The notes: generated by a model from the sequence alone, not told the origin. DNA of 64,000 nucleotides from Hypholoma sublateritium FD-334 SS-4 (GCA_000827495.1 KN817539.1:391191-455190); one strand, 5' to 3'. Shown: positions 11,156 through 23,639, counted from the first letter of the stretch. Translations and numbers: made by a program.

Positions 11156-12730
11156 AACCCTCAGGGTACCAGAATACTGAATGGACATCGTTAGGGTGGG
11201 ATTTGTATTACTTCTAATTTCTTCGAAACAATCCTGTCCAGGTTACATATCTCTGATGCTCGATGTCCATGCGTCACGTCATCTCTGCGGTAATCAAAGC
11301 CCACAATCAAAATAAATTGTGTAGATCGCTCGGAAGTGAATTCATGGGACGTTTTTCAATGGGACGAAAAGTGAAAATGTGTCGCCTGGAATGTCAGCGC
11401 GAAAACAGTGTTTATTTCGGCAAGTATGAGGACGAGCGGCTACAGTGAAGCGGGCAGATTCACTACCTCTTTGCGCACGCCGCTCATGTATCTGTAGCCA
11501 GTGCCTTCGTGCTCAGGGCGCGTCGACACACCTCGGAGGCGACATCTACGAACCGGTGGCTCTGCGATCCGCGCCGCAGTGTCTCCTCTCGACGTGACAC
11601 TTCCACTGCGCTGCCGATCGCGGATGAACTGACAACGCCCAGACCCCGCCGCCCCAAGCCTGCGAACTTCAGCTCAAAGTAAGTCTATTTACTAACTACT
11701 TGTACTTTCCGCTCACATTCCGGCTGCCAGGGTGTGACAACGAGGCACAACCCCTCGGCACGCTGTATGACACGCATCACGCAGAGGCGTGCTGCGGAGA
11801 CGCGATTGACCTGTCTGCGGGTCTGCGATCCAAGCCGCAGTGTCAACTCGCACCCACCTGTCCGCCGCCTCGTCACTCATCCACTGCCCAACCACGAGCA
11901 CGCAAACGACATGCGCCCGCGCCTACGATGCCCGTGATCGAAGTTTACACTGACCCCACCATCCAGATTTCCGTCAATATGGTATACAGACTCGTAGTCT
12001 GCCGTCACCCTCGCGCACCGTTAGCCATCAAGTACGTCGCCTTGCGCGAAATTTCTGGACCGGCGCCTGCGGGAGGGTTGTATCTCATAGGGGCGCCGTT
12101 CCTCGCCCCCTTCGCTCCTCCATCACCCAGGCCGGCGCTCCAGCGCAGGCGCGAAGCACCGAAGAATGTCACAATGGCGGACATCGCGGCTCGTGGGTGC
12201 GGTATTGTACACCGCCGACATATTGCAATTTGCCGTGGGCGCCTGTGCGAGTAGTACTGTTCCGGTGAACACAATTCCCTTAATCATTTGTTCGTGCTTA
12301 CAGTGACCATGGGATAAGGATACAACTTGCTTGAGATCGATTATTCACTACATAGTAATCTCATTCTAAGGTCCCTCCAAGCTAAGTACACCCAGTCCCA
12401 CAAAGCAAGGCCTGTGATTATTCATAGTTGTCGAAGCTAACAGCGGCATAATTTGCCCTTATTGCCTAAAGGGGTTTTTCCCGATGGGCCTCGCCCCTAT
12501 AAAGGTCGAGGACAATCAATCGACGGATGTCGGGGTCTGAGAGATTTCTTTATGCTTGTACTTACCTTAGGCTGTCCGTGTAGGCTTGAAACAAAAGATC
12601 CCATTCATGTCATGCTACCTGCGCGCAAAGTGATGATCATGAAGGAAACAAAGGCTTAATCTGTATATGAAATGCCCAAGAATTGCCAGTGTATCTGCCG
12701 ATTTCCCAACTATTGAACATTCCTCCAATA
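11156..12730. other. Intergenic; GC-rich open stretch without a start
   Basis: About 1.6 kb. A plus-strand stretch at 11700-12254 is open for 184 codons but begins with TTG, has no recognisable domain, and is GC-rich, so chance openness is likely. Two imperfect copies of TCTGCGATCCNNGCCGCAGT occur near 11560 and 11824. The last part, 12260-12730, is unremarkable. Confidence 0.25.
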
Positions 12731-14164
12731 ATGGCTCACGAGTATTCCAAGGTTGTCGTCGTTGGCGCTCAAGGAAGCGGTGAGCAAGCGACCGGCCTTA
12801 TCTCTTAATCTTTCGTCCGCAATGGCTCACCACACTTTTTACAACTACGTTAAGGGAAGTCTACGTTTGTAGGTGGCATTACTGGAGTAAGCTCGTATAC
12901 AGCGCACTGTCAATGAGTCTTCCACTGATAACAAAATTAAATCACCGTCCAGATATACGTTGGCACCCCCACACACTGCGCTGTCGAATGGAACCTCATT
13001 CCTAGCGCAAACTGGTCTGCGACGGTTTCAGTGGCCCATCACAAGCCCAACACATCTGCGACGGGAATCAGCTTCACAGTACCGCAACAAATAGGCGAAA
13101 TTTGTTTCTCGCCATCTCAATTGATTTCTCTCTTTAAAAGAGCAGAGATACTCACAATCTACCCAGGCATAGATATGGCACATATTTTGACACTGAACGA
13201 AGGCGCCATCGGCAGAATTTTGGCTTCAACATCAAGAATTTGTAGCGGAATGATATATATCGCACTGAAGTACCCCGGCGTACTTCTTACCAAAGAGATC
13301 ACCATCGTTGATGTTCCAGGTCAGTTTCAGTGCTGAAATTAATATTACCGTCCTGATTTTGTCCTCGTTGCGTCTTCTTTGGCCAGGTGTGGCTAGACGC
13401 GGAACGGCAGAAAAGACTATAGAAAGTGTCTATGTGCAGCAACTCGTCTCCGAATGCTGCAGTCCCACTAGCGGTCGAGTTTCAGTTGCAGTGATACTTC
13501 CTCTAGGTAAGCTTGCTTTTTCTGACTCAGGAACTTTCTTTATACGATTCACGACTGACGTGCCGTGTACCTTTCATCGTGATTCTCTAGATGTAGATTC
13601 CGAACAAGGGAATCAAGCACTTTCCTTTGCAAAATCTATTGACGAGGGTCTCAGTAGAACCATACGTAAGTCTAGCATTCCAAATCAGTTAAAATGGCCT
13701 GACTCAACCGGGTTTCTCTGGGGTACCTACCAGTCATATTTAATCATCTCGATTCCTCTTCCATTTCTCCTTGGTCGGTGAAGGCTTCCCAACAGCACCA
13801 ATGCTTCTTCATACACCTGTCGCCTGAATGCTTCCCTAGGCCACAGTTCTCTTTCTTGGAAACTGGTATCGAGTGTCTTCGGCAAGAAGAAGCAGCGTTC
13901 TTCAGGTTGTGCGAGCCATGGGCGTCGCGGTCGGAACGGGGGAACCTCGGTGTCGCCAACATCCTCAAGTGGTGTCTACCAAACGATGAACCTCTTTCAC
14001 AATATTGGTTTCGGCAGCTTCTGGGGGAATTGTATAAGGGACTACAAACTGTAGTATACGACACCCTGCGATACTTAAAGAGGATTGTATTGGCGCTCCT
14101 TGCAATTTACGTAGTACTCTGCTTAGTAGTAGTGGTCTACTATTTGGAGGACTCCGCACAGTAG
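12731..14164 (+). CDS. Compact dynamin-like GTPase with C-terminal transmembrane helix
   Basis: Six exons (12731-12779, 12855-12886, 12953-13319, 13387-13506, 13591-13665, 13734-14164) sum to 1074 nt and close the frame exactly (357 aa). The dynamin G motifs appear in order. G1 is GAQGSGKST. G2 is the Thr region GTPTHCAVEWNLI, as in 'GT.TRCP.E..L'. G3 is ITIVDVPG. A dynamin-type stretch DVDSEQGNQALSFAKSIDEG..RTI precedes the G4 position. After the GTPase comes GIECLRQEEAAFFRLCEPW, matching the start of the dynamin middle domain ('E..FF....PW'), then only about 60 more residues and a hydrophobic helix (IVLALLAIYVVLCLVVVVYY) at the C-terminus. G4 reads NHLD instead of TKxD. There is no room for a full stalk or a GED. 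Inference: a membrane-tethered minimal dynamin-like protein, or a truncated copy that acquired a tail. Confidence 0.82.
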
Positions 14165-14735
14165 TAGTTTATCTCGCAATATTGTTCTATTAGTATAAAA
14201 GGCATACTTATTAAAAATCACTTAATAGACTTGACGCATGAAAATGTTAGGGACTTCGACTTTCCCCAACTTTTCCCTGCTGAAGCAGCCGGGGAAGCAG
14301 CCGGGCGCGAGAATCGTCGATTTGAATTTAATCGATCATGGCCGCCGATGCTCACCGGAAACTTCGCGTCCACCGGCCTCGCTTGACGCAAATATCGATG
14401 TGCGTTGTGTGCGACTACAGAGTGCGACTACAGACCAAAGAGCGAATGCACTCGCACCAACCGTCAACGTTCGAAATTCGAATTCTCGGCTACTGCTGGT
14501 TGAAGGGCACGTAGGGGCACGTGCAGTCACGCGTCTGGCCCTGCGGGCCTGCTCATCTTCTGCTCTTAAGTATACATAACGCAGAACCCCTTGCTTTGAT
14601 CGCGACTACTCTTACGCCTTTGCTTTCGACGTTACTGTACTATCTGATTTCTATACCAGTGCGCTCCCCCTCAACGTCAACCATGATGCCCTTGGATGAA
14701 AGCTTGCATATCAACAATCCGCTCTGAGTCAACTC
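14165..14735. other. Intergenic, upstream of the myosin locus
   Basis: No convincing coding sequence. A 13-base direct repeat (GTGCGACTACAGA) occurs twice back to back near 14408-14433. The last 200 bases are pyrimidine-rich, as is common in fungal promoters. Confidence 0.3.
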
Positions 14736-17700
14736 ATGCATGCCGACGTAGCTAGGGCTGCCGTACAGCAAGCCGAATTCATCGAGAAGAAATGGGTCTG
14801 TGCATCCGCGAGGGATATCTTGCAGTATGTCTTGCAGGCTGCATGAACAAGGAGGAGGAAGACTCTACGGAGGCCATCGAGATACGTGAGCCATTTGAAC
14901 TGTGAATTCCGCTATGTCTAACTTTACATCTTTGCAGACTTATTCCGGGTCTCTTTCTCGTCGCGATCAATCCATACCAGTATCTACCACTTTACTCCGA
15001 CACAATAATCCAGAAATATAGAGGAAAGCGCCGCGACGAGAACCCTCCCATCTATTTGCTGTTACGGAATGCGCCTGGGCTAACATGGGCAACGAGCGTG
15101 AAAATCAGAGTATCCTCATTACGTGAGTTCAGAGCCATTCTCCAAGCACCCTTCCTGACATCGCACCAGCGGAGAATCCGGTGCTGGAAAGACAGAAAGT
15201 TCCAAGAAGGTCATCCAGTACTTAGCCGCCATTGCAACGGATGTCCACCAACCAACGACACCGTCTCATTCGCGATCTAATACCCTCGCTACCATACCCT
15301 CGACTTTTCTGCCCCGTAGTCGATCGATTCGCAAAGGCCATGCCATGTCTCCCTCCGTGACCGGGAATTCCGCTCATCTTACGGCAAAAGGCCGTCTACG
15401 CCTCTCGTTTGACCAATGAATCAAAGGCTGCCCTGGACACTGTTGGGTTTGATCCCTCAGAGCAGCTCGACCTTTTCTCCATAGTGGCTGCCATCCTACA
15501 CATCGGGAATATCACTGTCACGTCCACGCGGTCCGACGATGCTATGATGCCCGACACGTCACAAGCGGAACGCGTCTGCCATCTTCTTGGACTCCCCATC
15601 GCAGAGTTTACACGTGCCGTACTTCGACCCCGAGCCTTAGCTGGTCGCGAATGGGTCACCCAAGCCCGAACGCGTCAACAAGCAATNGAAGAACTNTCCG
15701 CGCTNNGCAAGACGNTNTACGAGAAATCCTTTGGCNCACTGGTNGAACGCATCAANCGAGCCCTCGATCGACCTTCCTCGAAAGCGACATTCATCGGGGT
15801 CCTCGATATAGCAGGATTNGAGATCTTNGACGTAAACGGATATGAACAACNTCTGATCAACTATACGAACGAGAAGCTGCAGCAATTCTTCAACCACCAC
15901 ATGTTTGTTCTTGAACAAGAGGAATACGCACGAGAAAATATCCAATGGGACTACGTCAATTTTGGACTCGACNTGCAGCCAACCATCGATCTGATTGAAT
16001 CCAGTGGTAATTCAATTGGTATTCTNAGCTGCCTCGACGAAGAATGCATNATGCCCAAGGCCGACGATCGTACGTTNACCAANAAACTTAACGCAATTTG
16101 GGCTACTCCATCCAATGACGATGAGTCGGAACANCCGGGCCGAATGAAGTACGAGCCATCGAGATTCGAACAAGGCTTCGTTGTGCAGCATTATGCTGCA
16201 AGAGTCGAATATCGTACCGACGGATGGTTGGAGAAGAACAAGGACCCNCTGAACGACAACCTGACTCGCGTGCTTGCCGCGTCGAGTGAACGTTACGTNG
16301 CCGGCCTTTTCGCNGAATATGCCGACCAGCCCGTCNCCGCGAATACNNCTCATGGNGCACTCTCTCTGGGAAAGAAACGGGCGATGAAGAAGGGTGCCTT
16401 CCGCACTGTTGCGCAACGTCACAAGGAACAGTTGTCAAGTTTGATGCTGCAACTGAGGTCCACGCAGCCCCATTTCGTGCGCTGCATCGTCCCGAACAAC
16501 TTAAAAAAGCCTGGACGGATGGACGTACCGCTGGTGCTGGATCAGCTGCGTTGCAATGGTGTTCTGGAAGGTATCAGGATAGCGCGCCTTGGCTATCCCA
16601 ATCGGCTGCCATTTGTTGAATTCCGCCAACGATATGAGATCCTGACACCTGGGGTGCTACCGAAAGGATACATGGACGGACGCGAAGCCTGTCGCCGCAT
16701 GGTCATCAGTCTGGAACTTGACGACAGCACCTTCAAACTTGGGACATCAAAAATCTTCTTCAAGGCCGGTGTACTGGCAGAGCTCGAAGAACGTAGAGAT
16801 GCACTTTTGTTTGACATTTTCTCTAGGCTACAGGCAGTGTCACGGATGTGGACGGCGCGAAGGCAGATGCGGAAGATTTTGAACCGAGCAGAAGCAATTC
16901 GCACAATCCAGCGTAANGCCAGAGTTTATGGGGAGTTGCGAGAGTGGCCTTGGTGGCAACTTTATACAAAGGTAATCAATTCTCAGTCCAATGTACCATG
17001 TATGCTAAAATAATTCATATAGGTCAGACCATTACTAGCAGCAACGAGAAACGATGAAGAGCTTCGCGCAAAAGACCTCGAACTGGCTCTAGTNAAAGAG
17101 CGGGCGGAACGCGATAAGCAGGAGCGGGAGGNCCTCGAGAAGCTAAAGATGACATTAGAAGCCAGCAAGNGCAAGGTTGAAGACGAGCTTGAAGCCGAAC
17201 GTGCCCTCGCCATCGACAAAGACGCCCTCCTCGAACGAAGTAAGCAGCGAGAAAGTGAACTTGAGGATGAGATAGCTGCGCTCCAAATCGATATCGCNAC
17301 CCTNGATTCACAGCTCTCACGTGCCATGCGTCTTCAGAAAGAAAGTGAGGATAAATATGAAAACCTTCGCGAGGCCTTNGACCAGGCGGCCGAGCATCTT
17401 GTACGTTTGGAGCAGGGCNAGAAATCATGGTCTACACGTGAAGAAGAGCTCGCTGTGAAACTCGGAAAGGCGCAAGAAGAAATCGAGGCTCTCCATGGAG
17501 ACATTGATGACATCCAGAAAGTGTCCGAAGAGCTGCGGAATCTCGCTCTTCANCGAGAAGAGGACCTTGTGAGAACGAAGGAGCGGATGGACATTGCNGT
17601 GANGGAACTGCGANGNAAAGTGGATATTGAGGTCAAACAAAGGTCGGTGACATCTCATGTTGGTATCCAAAGTCTAACATACCTACCAGGGAAATGGTCC

Positions 17701-20700
17701 GAGACAAGTCTGAACAAGCCNAGAACGAAGCCCGCCAGGCGAAGGCACAGCTAGCCGAGCTTGGGCGGACGGCGACGGAGTATTCCACAATGATCCAAAA
17801 GAGGGAAGAACAGATTGTTGGTCTTTCCGACCAGCTTGATGGCTTGAAGGTTGAACACGAAAATGCNTCAATGGAGATTGTCGCCCTTAGAGNTGATATC
17901 GACGTCCTCGACGGTCAACTTANGGTAGAAAAGCAGGACCATGCTGCCAATATCGCTACACTGGAGAAACTACAGATAGANCGGGACGAACTCCGCTCCC
18001 TCCTCGCCACTAAGACTAGCGAAGCGACTCGTCGGTCGGAAGTTGAGAAGAGTAAAGAAGCGGAACTGGCCGAATTGCGCAGTNAGAGCAGTAAACTCCA
18101 CCAAGAACTCACCGNACTTCGCCGGACATCAGCGGAGAGCCAGAACAAATTGAAGGTGGAATTCGAACAACTTTCGCGCGAGCATGCGTCGTTGAACAGN
18201 AGTCATTCATCATTGCTNGATCGGGAGAGGATTGCCCAAGCACAACTAACCAAAGCTCAAGGGCACCTTTCGGAGCTTGAGAAGGCCAAGAGATCGATGG
18301 ACTCCGAGATGCTGTCGCTTAGAGCACGTCAGCATGAAGTTCAAGGGGAACTAACCGAGGCGTTGAGGACAAAAGAAGTACGTGTGCTGGTCATTCTGAT
18401 TGTGTCATGTAGCTACTGCTAACCTTTTCTGCAGACTATTGAACGCCAATTAACAACCGCAAAGGACAAGTTCCGCGATTTTGAGGATATTGTATTAAAT
18501 TTTGAACGGGACCAGGAAAGTCGCCTGGCTGAGCTGGANACCGCTCGCAAACAATTCGACACAGAAACTGCCAAGCGCACGCAACTGGAGAAGACAGTNT
18601 CCACTCAGAAAGCGGAGCTTGCAAAATTGAAGGATCGCAACATAAATNTGGAAAAGGATCTGAACAAGACCTTAACCGAGCTCAAGGCCAGGGAATGGGA
18701 CGTGAAGCAGCTCTTATCGAAACAAGACAAGACGATCGTCGAACACGTCCATGTNCTCGAAGAAGCTAAACGCGTCACNGACAAACAGCTTCAACAAGCT
18801 CAGCTNGAGCTCGAGAGAAACAACGTCTACATTCTTTCATTNCGGCAGTCAAAAGCAAAGGCATCTGGGGAATTTGAAGATCTGTCNATGAAATTTGAAA
18901 AGGAATTGAGAGCGAAGGACCAGGAGCTCAAGGCGCAGGAAAAGAGGACNGNGGAGGTTCTTGNTCTTTTCGAAAAGGAGCGAAGAGGGAAGGAGGAAGC
19001 CGAACTGCAGGTCCACCGCGTACTTAGAGAACTGCAGCAGACAGGACAACAAGCTGAAGAGCTCGCCGAGCAACTTGCTGCCACCANGCGCTCCAAGGCC
19101 GCCCTCGAAAATGAGCTTGACAGGTTGGCCGACGACATTGAAGGCGGTGACTCAGTTGCTAAACTTCAACGAGAGTACGAAACACGCATCGCCCTAATGG
19201 AAAGCCAGCTTGACGAGGCTGAGATGGGCAAGACAACTGCAGCAAAGATTCGCGATCAGATTGAGCGCCAACACGCTGAAATCCGGCAGCTCGTTCTTGC
19301 AAGCAGCCCGGCTGATCCCGACTTCCATTCTCGACTACTCCGCGAATTCCAGCGTGCAGAAGAGTCTCTGCAGAAAGAACTTTCTGTACGTCCACGGAAC
19401 CCTCGACTGAGTGGTGCAAACGAGCTCCGCCCACTTTCCAATCACTCGACGCCTAGTCGAAAAGCACTTAACGCTGCGAAATCTGGACTCCGAGCTGACG
19501 AGGGCACCGAGTCGTCGCGCAACTCCGATCATCAAGTTGCAGTGCTGAAGCAGCAGCTCCAGCTCCTTGAATTGCAGATGGCGGCATCGGAGAGCGTAAG
19601 GCGGCATTTGGCGGCATCAATCCGTACTCTGACGGCTGAACTCGACAAGAGCGACGGCTCAAAGCAGTCATTGGAGCGCTACCGAGCGCACCTAGTTCAA
19701 GAGAACACGCGCTTATCTGAACTTCTGAAGGAAGAGGCTGAAGCCCGTCGCACTGCTGAAGCGTCTCAAATTGACGGAGTGCAAGCCATGTGGGCTAAAT
19801 TTCAGCACACCATCGCTGAAGAACGAGAGAATTACCATCGTCTCGAGGAATCGAGGAAAGCTTTGGTCAGCCTTTTTTGTCCACAAAAAAATCTTCAAGT
19901 ATTGAATTATTTTTTTTCTATCAGGTTGAATCGGACAACCCAGGTAGAAATTGAGGAACAACGAAATCAACTGCGCGATATCAACCACTCCAAAAAACAA
20001 CTGCAGAAAGAGCTCGTTAAAGTCAAGGAACAACTAGAGGTTACAAGGTCTGAGTCTTCTAGTGCGTTATCGTTTAACTCCTGCTCTTTGAACCTTACTG
20101 ACACATGTCACATGTAGACGTCAAAAGAGAACTCCAGCTCCGCTTACAGCAAGACGAGGTATCACTTACAACAGCATCTGCAGTTCAATCTGGTTTGAAT
20201 TATATTCACCCGATCTATATGCGTACTCTAACCTGTTATACAGAACTTAAAGCAGTAATCGAGGCCCTACAATCGAATGAACATGTCTTGCAAGGACGGT
20301 ATGAGGGGGCGGAAATTGAAAGGGCCAAAGCCGTCAGCTCCGAACAGCAAGGTCAGTAAACGCTTGATGCTCAGGCTTGCCTCGCCTGAAGTCTTTGTTG
20401 TAGCTCGTCGCACCCTGACCGAAGCAGAGAAATCTCTCGCAAAGTCGACCGAAGACCTCAAGAAGGCTCTCAAATCCAGCGAGCGCAAGGTCAGGGAACT
20501 AGAGAAGGAACTTCATAAAGGAGGGCGTGCGTCGTCAGAAACAAACCTTCTCAGCCAACGCCTTGCCGCCGAACTCGAAGATGAGCGAGATCAGCATCAA
20601 AAAGACCTCATTGAGCGCGACTTCACCATGGACCAGACACGCAAGAAATATCAGGGTATGCCTATGCCTTCTATCATCTGAATCTCCTGACACGTCCGTT

Positions 20701-21480
20701 GACTATCTTCGGCGCACAGCTGAGTTGGCACAATTGAGTGAAAGTGTGGATTTACCGCTGAATATGACCGTGTTTGTTGTTGACGTCTCTCGATAGAACT
20801 CCAATCGCAACGGGACGCCTTAAGCCGGCTGCGGGAAGAGAACCGGAAACTCCGTTCGGAACATGATGCGCTCCAGCTCAAGTACGACGACGAAGCGTAC
20901 AACAGCGGCGGGTGGAAGAAAGAGAAGGAGCGCATGGAGATGAAGATCGCCGACATCGAGCGCGCGTACGAGGCATCCACCGGCGCGCAAACGGAACAAC
21001 AGTCACAGATCGTCGCCCTACATTCCCAAGTTCGCGAGCTGCGGGGTGTCTTGGACGACGCTGAAGCCGATCGGTCGCTACTGCAGAAAGCACGGCGGGC
21101 GTTGCAGGCCGAGCTCGAAACCATCAAATTGGACACCATCGATTCCAGCAAGGTGTCATCCGACCGTGAGTATCAGCGTCTGCAGCTCAAGAAGCGGGAC
21201 CTCGAGTGCTCTCTGGAAGAGCAGGAAGACCGTGTCTCGCATGCGGACGAGCGCCTGAGAAAGACCAAGAATCTTGCCAACGAGTGCCAGGTCGAACTGG
21301 GAAAAGTGCGCGTCGAAAACTCGGAGTTGGATAAGCTGAACGTGAGTAGCGCTCTGGCAACTATATATCTTTTATTCCTTATGTTCACTCGTTTCTAGGC
21401 CAACCTTGCGAAACAAATCAAGTCATTAAATGTTCGCGTTATCGATCCGGAGACGAGATCATATGCCCGCCGCCCGTCTG
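14736..21480 (+). pseudogene. Class II myosin heavy chain locus with disrupted motor and chimeric 3' end
   Basis: N-terminus from the ATG at 14736: QQAEFIEKKW, the SH3-like start of fungal myosin II. Motor motifs are present: LFLVAINPYQYLPLYSD, NMGNERENQSILIT, the P-loop GESGAGKTE (about 15170), FIGVLDIAG, HFVRCIVPNNLKKPG, and CNGVLEGIRIARLGYPNR. A short neck (AEAIRTIQR) and a very long coiled-coil tail follow (about 17030-21350, several introns), ending in SLNVRVIDPETRSYA, as in fungal myosin II tails. Single-base shifts interrupt the N-terminus near 14790, 14952 and 15050. Two blocks seem absent: about 70 residues before YSGLFLVA, and more than 100 after the P-loop (15280-15400, where switch I should be). 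The tail is cut at about 21478. The gene also carries many N bases, so assembly error is an alternative to a true pseudogene. Role if intact: conventional myosin for cytokinesis. Confidence 0.8.
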
Positions 21481-21600
21481 GTTGGGCACAGCGCACACGG
21501 TGCCGGTGGCCATGTATTTGCTCGGCGCGAGGAACATGCTCACGGCGACGCCATCCGCCACGCACTCTTCGCCTATCGATAGCAAGGTCGGATCAGGGTC
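21478..21600 (-). other. Foreign open fragment joined to the end of the myosin tail
   Basis: Immediately after the recognisable myosin tail the sequence changes character. On the minus strand it reads about 40 codons without a stop, including GEECVADGVAVSMFLAPSKY and MATGTVCAVPNQTG. I do not recognise it. It looks like a fragment of another gene placed here by rearrangement. Confidence 0.35.
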
Positions 21601-21826
21601 GGATCGTGCGGGGCGTGGAGCGTCTTTTCTTTATCGAGCAATATACCTTTGAATGTAGGGGATGCGTTGGATGGAACGCAAGACCTGAGGCCTTAGGCGA
21701 AAGTTTCAAAAGCTTCAGGATGGGCAAATGCGTGAGGCAAACAAGATACACACGTGATTTATCACCACGCCGTTTAAATTTGGAACTTGAAGGCGAACTG
21801 CGCGACTTTGTGCCACATACGCCGTT

Positions 21827-22870
21827 GTGAACCACGCGATTTTGAGAGTAGCGTTTCCACAAAATCGCGCGGTTCGTAAAAATGCGCGTGGCGGTTCGTT
21901 TTACTAAAAAAATTCGGACCGAGCCGCGCGAAAAATTTGAGAGTAGTTCACCTTCTACCTTGGCAAGCCGCGTGAATATAAACTCTACAGCTTGAGAAAT
22001 GCGCGGCTCATCTACGCCCACGCTTACTCGCGAAGAATTGCGCGGTTCGCAATATTACGCGTGTCCGCGTTACTAAATTTGCGGAAAGACGCGTGATTTT
22101 ATGCCACACACACCATTGTGAACCGCGCCAATTTGAAAGTGGCGCTTCCCCCCAAAATCGCGCGGTTCGCAATAATGTGAGCAGTGGCCCGTGTCATTAA
22201 TTTTACGGTGAGCCGCGCGATTTTATGCCACGCATACCGTTGCGAACCGCGCGAACCGCGCGAATTTGAGAGTGGCGCTTCCCCCCAAATTCGCGCGGTT
22301 TGCAACAATGCGCGTGTGCGCATCATTAAATTTGTGGCGAGTCGCGCGATTTTACGCCACACACACCGTTGCGAACCGCGCGAATTTGAGAGTGGCGCTT
22401 CCTCCCAAAATCGCGCGGTTCGCAGCCATGCGCGTGTGCGCGTTATTAAATTTGCGGCGAGCCGCCAACGAGCCGCGCGATTTTATGCCACACACACCGT
22501 TGCGAACCGCGCGAATTTGAGAGTGGCGNTTCCCNCCAAAATCGCGCGGTTCGCAATAATGTGAGCAGTGGCCCGTGTTATTGATTTTACGGCGAGCCGC
22601 GCGATTTTATGCCACGTACACCGATGCGAACCGCGCGAATTTGAGAGTGGCGCTTCCCCCCAAATTCGCGCGGTTCGCAACAATGCGCGTGTGCGCATTA
22701 TTAAATTTGTGGCGAGTCGCGCGGTTTTACGCCACACACGTTGCGAACCGCGCGAATTTGAGAGTGGCGCTTCCCCTCAAAATCGCGCGGTTCGCAATAA
22801 TGTGCGTAGTGGCCCGTGTTACCCAAATTGTCCGGGCCACGGCGAACCGCTCGATCTTGCGCCACACACC
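21827..22870. repeat. Tandem array of about 120-bp units, each a potential hairpin
   Basis: Units start near 21827 (diverged), 22118, 22251, 22371, 22502, 22626 and 22743, with spacing of 117-133 bases in the well-conserved part. A further partial unit lies near 22033. Each unit carries an inverted repeat: GCGAACCGCGCGAATTTG, a loop of about 17 bases (AGAGTGGCGCTTCCCCC), then CAAATTCGCGCGGTTCGC. The arms pair perfectly over 18 bases in the copy at 22626 and with one mismatch in several others. The rest of the unit is also shared (AAATTTGTGGCGAGTCGCGC, then a TTTTACGCCACACACACC-like part). The array stays open in both directions over long stretches because of its periodicity; these frames are not genes. 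Ambiguous bases occur at 22529 and 22535. Confidence 0.9.
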
Positions 22871-22879
22871 GTTCTAATC

Positions 22880-23639
22880 CGCAAGGTCTCAACCTCTCAT
22901 ATTAACTAATCTACTCAGTAAGAAAACTGGGTGAGCCTGGACTTGGCACATTTGTGAGTAAGTACAAGTCGATTGATAGAGTCCACTGGCAGACTTCATC
23001 CAAAGCAAATTCAAATAAATATCATGAATTTATTCTGCACAATTTCTGTGTTCAAGTTCAAATAAATACTTGGATTTTATTTGGAAGTTATTGCTTACCT
23101 TACACCAAATAGATCATCAAATAAAGCATCAAATAAATGCTTTGAATTTACTTGGATTTTCTCTGTTTACTCTGCTCAAATATACTTCCAAATGAATTTA
23201 CAAATAAAGTATCAGATAAAGAAAGAATAATAGTAATGATTTTATTTTTGGATGGAAGCAGTTATTTTACTGTGTATAAATTTCAAATATATACATCTTA
23301 TTTATCGAATCACATATTTTTAAAATTGTCACAATAAATAATTCACATAAAGAAAGTCATTTTATTTGGTGTTTATTATGTGTAAAAAAAAAAAATCTTG
23401 TCAAATAAAAGGCGATATAAATCATACATAAAATACTTCTTTCTATTTGTTTATTTTTGGCAGATAGAACATTGCATAAACTAATGAGATGTATTTGAAG
23501 AATTTTTTAAAGAAATAATTACATAACATATACATAAAAGTCATTGTTTTATCTGGTTATGCACCCGGTGATAGGCGTTGACCCACCCTCCATCGTAAGC
23601 ATTACATAACGATCAAATTTCCTAATTTAGTATATACGA
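22880..23639. repeat. AT-rich block with recurring CAAATAAA motifs
   Basis: A sharp change to AT-rich sequence with many repeats of CAAATAAA or AAATAAAT and the complementary TTTATTTG, often as short imperfect inverted pairs (for example around 23055-23085). It has no coding content. It lies between the hairpin array and the 3' end of the transposase-like gene, so it may be the terminal non-coding part of a mobile element or a remnant of one. Confidence 0.5.

Noticed and set aside
11700..12254. 184-codon plus-strand frame
   Set aside because: It starts with TTG, not ATG, in GC-rich DNA, with no domain or splice support.
21827..22870. CRISPR-like array
   Set aside because: The units are about 120 bases and repeat along their full length with no unique spacers, in a eukaryotic genome.
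21606..22909. Open frames across the repeat array on both strands
   Set aside because: They arise from periodicity of the repeat; the same peptide recurs in each unit.
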